The translations under genes were made by a program, and so were the position numbers. The notes beneath the pieces are model-generated. The model worked only from the letters and a program-made list of their open reading frames with translations, did not search any database and was not told the DNA's origin. A stretch of DNA of 64,000 nucleotides from Acytostelium subglobosum LB1 (taxonomy: Eukaryota; Evosea; Eumycetozoa; Acytosteliales; Acytosteliaceae): contig NW_012236518.1 in NCBI RefSeq assembly GCF_000787575.1, forward strand, positions 310,001 through 374,000, written 5' to 3'. Of the stretch, positions 37,407 through 47,478 are shown piece after piece (within the stretch, counting starts at the first letter, position 1; the number at the start of each line of letters is the position of its first letter).

Positions 37407-37517
37407 CTCTGGCTGGCATACTTGGCCTTGCTCATTCGTTTGATTAGCTACAGTGTGCCACTCACACTGCACTACTGGAAAGTGTGAGAAACTCATCCAT
37501 CCAGCCTGCCAGCCAGA
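37407..37517. ncRNA. Candidate structured RNA or cruciform: 12-bp inverted repeat with nested hairpin
   Basis: CTCTGGCTGGCA (37407-37418) is the exact reverse complement of TGCCAGCCAGAG (37506-37517). Between them CAGTGTG (37451-37457) pairs perfectly with CACACTG (37463-37469) over a 5-nt loop. The region is not in any coding frame. A transcript would fold into a forked stem; nothing in the sequence proves it is transcribed. Confidence 0.35.
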
Positions 37518-38100
37518 GCGCAATATATATTTCATTTAAAGATGTTAACAAAGAGATAGAGAGATCGTTTAATTTATATAAATATATATATATTATAATC
37601 TGTGCTTGTTTATTTCTTTGTATTTGAATTGTGTGTCGTCCCTGTACCATCATCCACCAACCCCCTTCCTACTACACTGTATCAACAACAACAACTATCA
37701 ACCTACATCGATCCATCCATCCATCCATCAACATCCTCGTCAGTCTGTCATCCATTCACAGTCAGTCTGTCTGTCATTCAACAACAATAATAACATTGCG
37801 CGTTTTTTGAATCGGAAACGTGAATGTGTGTGTAAGTCAACAACAACAACAACCGAGAAAGAAAGAGATAATCAACGCAGTCTTGTGTGTTGTGTGTGTG
37901 TTTTGATTGACATTGGTTTAATATACACACTAAGGGTGTACTATATATCCAGTCTCCAATCAAATCCAATCCAATCTCACTCACTTGCTCATTCACCCAC
38001 CAGCAACAGCAACAGCAGCAGCAACCAACTCAACTCACTCCATCCACCACACTTTATATCCATCCATCACCATCCACCATCCATCCATCCATACCGGTTA

Positions 38101-38271
38101 AGGTTCAGAACAGATCAGGTTAGCGCTTATAAAGTAAACTTGAAGGGAGCCAACTGCCAACCAACTCAACCCAACACCCCTCAAAGTGCACCAGTTCCTG
38201 TCCGTCGCCCAAGCGTCCAAGTGATAGAGCGCCAACTTCCACCTTCCACATCCTCCCCTTCTTATATTTAA
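38101..38271 (+). CDS. Possible short coding segment of unknown gene
   Basis: The end of a longer frame changes at about 38100 from simple-sequence translation to plausible protein: TDQVSAYKVNLKGANCQPTQ, then PVPVRRPSVQVIERQLPPS, ending SPSYI and a stop. GC content rises over the same bases. An AG at 38119 or 38109 could be an acceptor. It could be a short exon of an unseen gene, an upstream ORF in the F-box mRNA or chance. Confidence 0.25.
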   Translation, partial: RFRTDQVSAYKVNLKGANCQPTQPNTPQSAPVPVRRPSVQVIERQLPPSTSSPSYI

Positions 38272-38496
38272 TATAGTAGTAGTCCCAGTACCATTATAAA
38301 TATTACATTACTTAGTGTATCATCATCATCACCACGATTCCAAATTCATCCATCCAGCTATTAGTCATCTATCCAGATAGTCAGAGACAGTTATTATCCA
38401 GCTTTACTCAAATCTTCAATCAGTCAGTCAGGCAATTACTAATCAATCAATCAACTTAAGTCAAGTCAATCAAACACCAAAAACAATATTACAATA

Positions 38497-39427
38497 ATGG
38501 ATACTATAATGGACAACAATGATTCGTCATCATCATCCATGGTCGTGGCAGAGGCCACAACTACCACTCAAAGTAAGTTGATCAACAACTTTGATTGATT
38601 GAGATGGCGTCCAAAATTGGAAACCGACATTTACTGACATCCATATTTATCCATCAATCAATCAAAATCAAACAAATAATAATTTATAGTTTATAATCCA
38701 TTGGAACATCTTTGTTATGATGCAGTATTACATGTACTTCAATTCTTGAGTCCAAAGGACTTGTTGTCATTTGGATTGGTTTCCAAGGAATGTGCGGCAC
38801 TGTCATCAAACGATTACTTTGTGGCGCAGATTCTATAGACAGTACGAACGCAGATTCATCACGGCATTCCAGACACCCATGCCCCAGCCACTGCCCCGCG
38901 AAAATGCCAAGCATCACTACCTGCAAGAGACCAAGAAGATGGACGTGCTGTCGCACTTTGTCGGCGTGTGGAGCGAGAAGTGGTGCGACGTCGACGTGTC
39001 CAACTCGACCAAGATCACCTACGACGGCCACGCGCTCAACGTCGTCTACACCAAGAACAAGTTCACGGCACAGTTTGTCGACTTTGACTTTGCCGCCCAG
39101 CAGCTGCGCTTCAATCTCTCGGGCGGTGACTCGGGCTGGTCGTTCATCTACACACTCAAGTACCATTTCGAGGGTCGTCTGTCGCTCAACGTCAACAGAT
39201 TCCACGACAGCATGTCGTTCAATGGCTTCTTCAAGCGCAGCGAGCAGCAGTCCGAGCAGTTGTCTGTTCCACAACTGGACATTGCCGCACCACATCAGCT
39301 GAGTCCAAGAGGACCCGTTGTCTCACCACCAGTCTCCCCATTCGACCTTGATGATGAAGAGGATGATGAGATGCCAGATGAGGCATCCCTCTTTAACCTT
39401 CAGTCACGTAGACAGTCAGTGTTCTAA
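38497..39427 (+). CDS. F-box protein with a probable one-base frame error
   Basis: Exon 1 (38497-38572) and exon 2 (38690-39427). Residues about 27-75 form an F-box (IYNPLEHLCYDAVLHVLQFL, SPKDLLSFGLVSKECAALS, then NDYF and WRRFYRQYERRF). The frame shifts by one base between NDYF and WRRFY at about 38820; dropping one G restores it, and the remaining 200 codons are open. The C-terminal domain (HFVGVWSEKWCDVDVSN, GWSFIYTLKYHFEGRLSLNV) resembles a lipocalin- or galactose-binding-like beta fold, unnamed. F-box proteins recruit targets to SCF ubiquitin ligases. A single lesion with good coding after it points to a sequencing error. It could be translated as about 236 aa. Confidence 0.7.
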
Positions 39428-39941
39428 AGGTTGGCGGCATACCTTATTATATATAGATATATATATCGTTGGCTGGCTGGCTGGTCACGATCAAATGACC
39501 AATCAATCAATCACAATCGATAGAACGCGAGCATAATCAACAGACTCAATCAATCAATCGATCTAGATCACTTGCTTCGCCAATGTCCCCTCTGGAGGGG
39601 GAAGGGAGGCAGGTGCTTGCGCGCTGTTTGGTGTAGCTGATGCCAGTTGCCGTGTGGCCCATATCTAGTCGTCCACACATGGATACTGGAGTATTTATTG
39701 TCCAACAACACAACCATTGTAATTCCATTCTAACTGTAACATTGTATAACAACAAACCCAACTCCCGACTACAACAATAAATAAGCTGGATGTCCTTAAC
39801 TAAGGGACATCCAATCTCCTCCCCTAACACACTGCTGTAGTTGTCTACTTTACACTTTATTAATAGTTGGTATATGGTACAATGCACCTTACCTTAGCTT
39901 ACATACACATACTTTGGAGGCGTCGACACGATACGACGACC
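39428..39941. other. Convergent intergenic region with two inverted repeats
   Basis: CCCCTC-TG-GAGGGG at 39587-39600 and the stronger TGGATGTCC...GGACATCCA at 39787-39813 lie between the F-box and NDH2 stops. A minus-strand frame at 39546-39887 looks non-coding. Confidence 0.5.
39787..39813. other. Inverted repeat between convergent genes
   Basis: TGGATGTCC (39787-39795) and GGACATCCA (39805-39813) form a perfect 9-bp stem with loop TTAACTAAG. It is 129 bp beyond the end of the NDH2 reading frame on the minus strand. Confidence 0.55.
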
Positions 39942-42223
39942 CTAGAGCCTTGAAATGTCACGTCCAAACATGATGGTCTTGAACCAGTCGAGTGAGACTA
40001 GTGTCTGGTTCTTCCAACTGAACTGCTTCTCGAGGTAGATGGCGCGCCATGCCCACCATACTCCAAAGCCACCACCGGCAAACATGTTGGGTATGTCGGC
40101 AACGGCACTGTGGTGGCCGATGTAGGCAAAGGAGCCAAGGTGACGGTAGCGGAATGGTACGATCACCGATGGGTCCTTGGTCCTGGCAAAGTCGTTGAGG
40201 GAGGTGGCCAAGTACTTGCCGGCCTGGTTGGCCACCTGGGCTGTGGCGGGCAGCGTGGTCAAGTTAGCATCGATCTGTGCGACCAAACGCTGAAACTCCT
40301 CGAATTGTAGGAAGTTGTCCTTGTTGGCGTCGCACTCGGCAAACTTCTCTGGAAGCACGCTGACAAAGGCCTCCAGCTGGGGATACTTCTTGGTGTTGTT
40401 CTTGACGAGATGGATCAGCTCATCGATCGACAGCTTGTCATCGCCATTCTCATCGGCCTCCTTGAACAGATCACCCAAGTGGTCGAGCAGCTTCTGCTGT
40501 GTGACGGTGGCACAATCGCCAATTGCGTAGATATTCTGTTGGGGCACGCCAATCACCTTGAAATAGGTATCCGTCGAAATGGCTCTGTTGTTACGCTGCT
40601 CCTCGATTGAGTTACAAAAGTTTGCTGTCAATGCTGTCGGACCTACTCCAGTCGCCCAGACACACATTCCAAATGGCAACTCAACGTTCTTCTTCTCTGC
40701 CTTGCTGACCACAGTTAGTTTGTTTGGATCGACACATGTTACTCTGGAATGAGTGATGGTTAAGTTAGCATGATAGATTGAATGAGTGGACTGGTCTTGG
40801 ACATGGTTATGGACATGGACATACCTTGAACTGAACAAAGTTGCAATGTTTGATCTTCCAAAGTGCTTCTCGGTGTCTGTTGTCGTGTGCCATTGTGTTA
40901 GTATACATGTTCGAGTGCCATCATGCGAAGCCAGGACAGCCAGAGAAATGGTAACGACTTACAATCAATGATGCTCTTGTCATAAGTGTTCAACAAGTGA
41001 TCAGCTGATTGAATCAATGATATCTTGCAGTATTTCATCAACTCTGGGAATATCTTGGACAAGTCATCATAAATGTAATCTAAATAATCAATGATGATTG
41101 TTAGCAATCATATCCATCATCATCCATGATCACACCAACACACATACCATGTATCTCTCCAGCAAACTCCACTCCAGTTGGACCACCACCAACGATGGCA
41201 AAGTGCAATCGGTCTCTCTTTTGTTGCTCTGTTTGGTTTGGAAAGCTGGCACGCTCAAAGCAGTCCATAATTCCACCTCTGATGATGATGGCATCCTTGG
41301 CATCCTTGAGGAAGTAGCAGTTCTCCTTGACACCAGATGTGCCCATTGTATTTGGCGCACTTCCAACTGCAATCACCAACTTGTCATAAGGTATCTGGAC
41401 CATATCCACCATATTGGCTGCTTTATCTAATGATAACAAGTGTCCAATATCTTGAAGTATGAGTTGATATGATTGATTGATTGTGGATTTCATTATTGAG
41501 TTGTTGTTATATTTGATTGATTGATTGATTGAATGAATGAATGACATACCCTTGAGTGTTACAGTGTTGGTGTTTGGATCGATCAATGTGCACTCTGCCT
41601 CAATGTAGAATGTGTTCTTCTTTGACAAACGATTAAGTATCCTTCTGATTGGCTCAGAGATACTCCTCACCTCGACAGAGCCAACAGTTGATGCAGTCAA
41701 CATTGGTGTGAACAGGAAGTACTATGTATGATTGATTGAGTAAGTGAGTGATTGAGCGCGACATGACTAGTATGCTATCATTTACATTTCTTGGTGAGAC
41801 AACTACTATCTCAAACTTGTCAAGGTCGATACCTTTGATGAAGGCCAATGATGCCCATCCTGTGCCAAGTACTACTATTCTCTCCTTTCCATTATCACAT
41901 GGCTTCAATAGATGATGGACATCCAATGGCTTTGGAGCAGTCTTTACATCATCCAATGCCATCAATGTTGCTGTTGCTGTCAATGTACCAGTGATCACAC
42001 CACCAACAATCAATGGTGTCTTTATCCTATTCCACCATCCATTTCCATTCTTTGTATTATCGTTGTTGGTGTTGTTATTGTTGTTGTGGCTATCATTTGA
42101 TGATGACGATGATGATGAGGAGGAGGAGTAGAAGCCATGTTGTTGTTGATGTTGATGATGTTGTCCTCCAATACATGTCCTAATGAAGGATCTTGTTATG
42201 TTTGTTGCGCCCTTGGATAACAT
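39942..42223 (-). CDS. Type II NADH:ubiquinone oxidoreductase with EF-hands
   Basis: Six exons (42223-41786, 41721-41550, 41426-41148, 41079-40963, 40876-40825, 40743-39942), 619 aa from MLSKGATNITRSFIRTC, a basic mitochondrial-type start. A TM-like helix (TPLIVGGVITGTLTATATLM) follows. FAD and NADH sites are ERIVVLGTGWASLAFIKG and LHFAIVGGGPTGVEFAGEI; AVGSAPNTMG and IYAIGDCATVTQQ are the usual later motifs. Two EF-hands (DENGDDKLSIDEL and DANKDNFLQFEEF) sit in an insert before the C-terminal amphipathic membrane-binding end WWAWRAIYLEKQFSW. It oxidises NADH without proton pumping. The EF-hands suggest calcium control, as in plant NDB and fungal NDE enzymes that face the intermembrane space. 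Confidence 0.93.
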
Positions 42224-42483
42224 TATGTTAAACAAATAAACAAACAAATATAGATAGATAGATAATTAGGAAGAAAGATATTAATAAATTAAATAAATGA
42301 ATTGGTGAAGTGCACAAAGATGAACTCAAGGGTTGGGATGAACATGATGCGTGTGGGTGGGCTGTGTTTGGAGATCTGTTCAAGGTCATGAAGTGCGATC
42401 CATTATGATCACATGATTGATTGATTGATTGAATGATACTAGTACATAGGAATCGACAAAGAAAGAATGAATGAATGATATTA

Positions 42484-43767
42484 TTAAGCCTTGAGGAATG
42501 AGAGTGCAGCCTCCTTCTCCTCTTGCAACTCCTTGGTGGTGATGTCGATCTTGGCCTGGATGAACTCGGTGATCTTGAGGTTCTGGACAATGTTCCACTC
42601 TCCACCACTGCATGTGACGGGGAATGAGAAGATCAGTCCCTTGGGCACGTTGTACGAGCCGTCCGAGGCAACAGCCATCGAGACAATCTCACCTGGACGT
42701 GTGCCAAGGAGCCAGTCTCTCATGTGGCCAACGACGGCGTTGGCTGCAGAGGCAGCCGATGACAGCTTCCTGGCGGCAATAACTGCAGCACCTCTGTTTT
42801 GAACCAATGGGATGAATGACTCTCTAATCCACTTGTCATCGTTGACTGCTGTTTGAACTGGTGTTACAACACTCTGTTGAGGGTAGTTATTGATGTAAGC
42901 GTTGTTCACATCTGGCACCCTGATTGAATGATTGATTGAGTGAGTGAATATGATTGATTGATTGATGACACTGTACATATGGACTACTTACTGAGTGAGT
43001 GAGTGATTACCCCAAATGATAACATTGTGTACCTTGTTGACATTGACGCCAACCTTGTCAGCGATCATGGAGAGTGCACGGTTCTGATCGAGACGGGTGA
43101 GTGCAGAGAAGTTGGCGGCGGGGAGTCCTCCAGAAGCCTGTGTGAGAGCAGTGAGTGCGTTGGTGTTGGCGGGATTGCCAACGACAAGCACCTTGACATT
43201 GCGGGCGGCGTAGTTCTTCAACGCCTCACCCTGCTCCTTGAAGATCGATGCATTCATCTTGAGCAGATCCTTGCGCTGCATGCCTGGACCTCTGGGGAAG
43301 GCGCCAATGAGCAGCGCCACGTTGATGCCCATGAAGGCATGCTTGACGTCGGTGGTGGCGACCACGTTCTGCAGCAGAGGGAAGGCACCGTCGGCCAACT
43401 CCATCACGACACCGTTCATGGCCTCGGCCATCTTGGGGATGTCGAGCAGATGCAACACGACGGTCTGATGTGGACCAAACATCTGGCCACTGGCAATCAT
43501 AAACACCAAGCTGTAGGCGATCTGGCCGGCGGCGCCAGTGACGAGGACGCGCAGGGGTGGTGTCTGGTTGCATGGCGAAGTGCTGATCAGACTCCAAGCC
43601 TGCTGTGTGTGCAACTGTTGATATGACTGACTAGTAAAGTGATGTGACACTGGGCACTTTGCTGGGGCGGTGGCACCAGTAGCCGACTGAGGCACAACCG
43701 CTGAACCTGGTGCGCCAGTGTTCAAATGTGAGGAGATGTTATTGATTCTCAATACTGCTGATTCCAT
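42484..43767 (-). CDS. Malate dehydrogenase, cytosolic-type fold with PTS2-like N-terminus
   Basis: Two exons (43767-42992, 42919-42484), 403 aa. The core from about residue 73 is a cytosolic-type [57 protein letters not shown] and the catalytic His loop [14 protein letters not shown] joined over the intron. It is about 70 residues longer than cytosolic MDH. The extension begins [18 protein letters not shown], in which RINNISSHL fits the PTS2 consensus R-(L/V/I)-x5-(H/Q)-(L/A). It oxidises malate to oxaloacetate with NAD. The peroxisomal address is inferred from the motif. Confidence 0.93.
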
Positions 43768-44466
43768 TATGTCTATGTCTCTGTCTGTCTGTATGTATAA
43801 TGATACTGTGATGATAATATATATATATTATATGATTTATAACAACAAAGTTATGTGTATATATGAATAATAAGTTAATAACTTCACTCACACCAACACA
43901 TTCATTCATTCATTCATTCTCTTGCACCCACTCATTCACCTCATTCACTCTGTCAGTCATTAACACACACTTGTCTTCACACTCGACACGACTATGTTTG
44001 TTGTTGTTGTATTCACTCAATCTGAGTGTAGATATATACTGTTTGCCGTTTATGGAAATCTATGATCATTTATTGATGGCGACACTTTGTCCAACACAGT
44101 GCGCCACTGGCATTCAAACTTTAAATTGAATCAATTTCATTATTATTCATATAATAGGATATATAATATTATGATTTATAAATATGAATCTTGTCAAGTC
44201 AATGACAACAAGTGATTGATCAATGTTATCATCGGATGTATTGATGGTATCCATCTTGACATGTATCAATGTCATTCATGCCCTGGTCACACACCACCGA
44301 CGTCTTTGATTCCTTGAACATTGAGGGCTTTGTGAGTTTCAACTTCAATTCTTGAGATGAAGATAATGATTTGGGAGAGAATGAGTATTGATTGTTGTAA
44401 TACGTAACAACAATAATAATAACGACAACATATAGATATACATAGAGATAGATAGTTTAGATAGAG
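43768..44466. other. Divergent intergenic region
   Basis: AT-rich with a Ser/Thr low-complexity frame at 43863-44129 that I reject. A short GC-richer island at 44270-44345 contains the frame MPWSHTTDVFDSLNIEGF followed by GTGAGT, which looks faintly like a small exon; no partner exon is seen. Confidence 0.4.
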
Positions 44467-46504
44467 ATGTCAACTGCAACAACTATTACCAATCCAGCGG
44501 CTGCACCAAGTCCTCTCATCGGACTGAACAGTATAAGATCTGTTGTGCAAGAGTATCTCAACAAGATGTTGGATAGTATACAAGGAATGAAGGTCTTGGT
44601 ATTAGACAAGGAGACTGTATGTTGGTTGCATTGATCGATAGTTATAATTATTGAATGATTGAGTATACTTACTTTAAAGCATATCTTAGACAGGTATGGT
44701 CAGCATGGTATACTCACAATCGGACATCTTGCAGAAGGAGGTGTTCTTGTTTGAGAAGATAGACAGTGGCAATAAGGAACAAATGCCACATATGAAGGCT
44801 GTATACTTTGTAAGACCGACACAAGATAACTTCAACTATATATGCGAGGAGCTGAGTACACCAAAGTACTCTGACTATCATCTCTGTATGTGTACTTGGT
44901 TGGACTGGACTCATGAGACATGACCTAACATCAATCGATCAATCAATCTTAGTCTTTACAAACTTTGTTGGATCAACTGCATTGGAGCAGATGGCCAAGG
45001 CTGATTCGAAGGATCTGGTTAGGGAGATACAGGAGTATTACTCTGACTTTTATCCTGTCAATCCAGATACATTCACATTGAATATCACTGGTGTATTGTC
45101 AAAGAGAACGGTTGGATGGCAAGCCAATGGTAGTCGCATCATTGATGGCATAGTCTCTGCACTCCTCGCGCTGAAAAAGAAGCCAATCATACGATACTCT
45201 GCAAACTCTGAGTTGACCAAGACAGTGGCTGAGGCTGTTGCTGTATGTTGACCTGACATTCATTCATTCATTCAATCATTCACTAATCATGAAATCACAT
45301 TCACGCCATACAGAGATCAATGCAGACTGAGAGAGAACTGTTTGAGATGAGAAAGAGTGAACCGATATTATTGATATTGGATAGGAAGGATGATCCGGTG
45401 ACGCCATTGTTACATCAATGGACGTATCAATCAATGATACATGAGTTGTTGGGCATAAGGAATAATAGGGTCAACTTGAACCAGCCTGGCGTCAAGGAGG
45501 ACCCGGCCAAAGAGGTGGTGCTCTCAATCGATCACGACACATTCTTCAAGGACAACCTTTACATGAACTATGGTGATCTTGGCGCCAGTATCAAGGATCT
45601 TGTCGAGACATATCAGAAGAAGATGGACTCCAATGCCAACATCAAGACCATCGAGGACATGAAGAAGTTCATTGAGAACTTCCCCAACTTCCAAAAGTTC
45701 TCCACCAACGTATCCAAGCACGTCAATATGATGGAGGAGATATCAAAGAAGATCAGTGGACATCATTTGATGGAGATATCCGAGGTGCAACAAGAGTTGG
45801 CATGTGGCAACGAGCATTCAGCAGCATACCAACGCATTTGTGAGATCATCGACGATCAGAAATACACTGACGAAGATAAGTTGGTACTGGTGATGTTGTA
45901 CAGTATCCGTTATGAAGATGGACGCGTACGCGACTTGCAGGACAGATTGGTGCGAGCTGGCATGCCACAACAACTGATAGGACTGCTGCTTACATTACGC
46001 GACCTCGCCAGCAAGAACCAGCGTGAGGGCGATCTATTTGGAACAAAGAACATCCTCAAGTTTATGAATGGCGTCGTCAAGCGTGGACTCCAAGGCGTGT
46101 CCAACATCTACACACAGCACGTCCCTCTACTCAATGAGATCCTTGAGCTCCTGATAAGGAACAAACTCCAGGAGAAGTCCTATCCCTACTTTATTCCCCC
46201 AACAGCCCAGCAACTACGTGAGCGGTAAGTGTCATCCCTTATTGATTGATCCATTGAATAGCCTTGCTAACTACCTTATCGCCATCACCACAGTGTCACT
46301 GACATTATCGTGTTTGTTGTTGGAGGCATAACGTATGAGGAGGCCTACAATGTACATAAGTTCAACGTTGCCAATGCCAATGCCAAGATCCGTGTAGTGC
46401 TTGGTGGCACGACAATATTGAATCGCGACCAGTTCCTCGAGGATCTTGGCAGTTTGAGGATGCAACAAACTGGCATCGGTGGCAACAGCAATAGCAGAAA
46501 GTAA
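44467..46504 (+). CDS. vps45: VPS45, Sec1/Munc18-family vesicle fusion regulator
   Basis: Five exons (44467-44616, 44690-44885, 44953-45242, 45314-46224, 46294-46504), 585 aa. SM-protein landmarks are [91 protein letters not shown] and [20 protein letters not shown]. The TGMVSMVYS start after the first intron and the short C-terminus match Vps45 rather than Munc18, Sly1 or Vps33. It binds the Tlg2/syntaxin-16 SNARE for traffic to endosomes and, in amoebae, lysosomes and contractile-vacuole compartments. Confidence 0.92.
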
Positions 46505-47478
46505 AGTGACTGACTGGATAAATATGATCATCACCATCACCTTCCAATTGATCGTCAATCAATCAATCAATCAGGTCACATTCATACTTGTCAGTTACAA
46601 TCAATCAATTAATCACAAGATGATCTTGGCATTCCATCACAAGCCTCCTCCAACAGCCAGCCCCAATACCATTATTATTTCCATTTCCATCCATGCAAGC
46701 ATCCCCGTTGGTTGAGCGATGTCCTTTGGCCACCTAAGATTTAATATAGAGTGCGGTGGTACTGTGTATCTCTATCTACTGCTACACCTGGATCACTTCT
46801 CGTCGCAACCACTACCTCTCCAACCCACCCACCCACTCAAACACCCACCCACACTCACGCCCGATCACATGACCATAGAGTGTGGATAGCTACTCGGCGA
46901 TGATGAGTTGCATTGCTTCGACATACGCACCATATGAGCAAAGGGGGTGCGTTCACATCAACTCACACACTAACTATCAATCAACGATCACACAAACACA
47001 ACGAAGAGTGTTGGCATTATCTACATCGATGGATGGAAGAAGAGATAGAGAGATGTAGTAGACCTAAACTGACCTTTACTGGTTTGCCTGTGTCACTGGT
47101 GTGTATGAGTCGTGAGTGCATCAATGGATGGGATGGGATGGAATGAGTGAAAGAGTGAGTGAGCGAAGGTGGGTGGGTGAGTTAGAGAGTGAAAGAGTGA
47201 ATGAGAGTGAGTGAGTGAGGGAGAGTGAGTGAGGGAGAGTGACAGAGTGTGGATGTGTTATTGGCTTGAGCAACAACAAGTAGTAGTAGTAGTACTAGTA
47301 GTCATTGATTAGTCGGAGTCGTAGAACTTAGAGATCATCCTTAGAGGTAGAGATTAGTTGTTGATTCATTCATTCATTCATTCAAACATTATTAGTCAGA
47401 TTCTTTTAATCAATCAATCAAGTCAATCAATTTAGTCAATCAATCAACTAGTTTATTGTACAGGAGATAGAGATAGGA
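46505..47478. other. Intergenic region with simple repeats
   Basis: Contains TCAA repeats next to the VPS45 stop, CCACCC-rich DNA at 46800-46870, and a G-rich GAGT/GAGTGAGG simple repeat at about 47150-47245 just upstream of the kinase. Small frames at 46913-47146 look non-coding. Confidence 0.45.
47150..47245 (+). repeat. GAGT-type simple sequence
   Basis: Tandem GAGTGAGTGAGG and GAGAGTGAGTGAGG units fill the stretch. It is strongly purine-biased on the plus strand and lies about 230-330 bp before the kinase start, in its promoter or 5' UTR. Confidence 0.7.

Larger units (their letters stand above)
36522..38496. other. Large divergent intergenic region with structured inverted repeats
   Basis: This 2-kb region separates the SDR and F-box genes. 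It holds a perfect 16-bp palindrome GGACTAATATTAGTCC (36865-36880), a long-range inverted repeat (37407-37517) and, near the right end, a coding-like stretch (38101-38271). Small frames at 36627-36900 translate to unlikely protein. 37600-38100 is TCC/CAAC simple sequence, probably promoter and 5' UTR. Confidence 0.45.

Noticed and set aside
37606-38100. Upstream part of a long plus-strand frame
   Set aside because: Translation is His/Ser/Pro/Asn simple sequence from TCC and CAAC repeats; only the end after 38100 looks like protein.
38684-39295. 203-codon minus-strand frame
   Set aside because: Antisense of the F-box exon 2; composition is Val/Leu/Glu-rich shadow translation.
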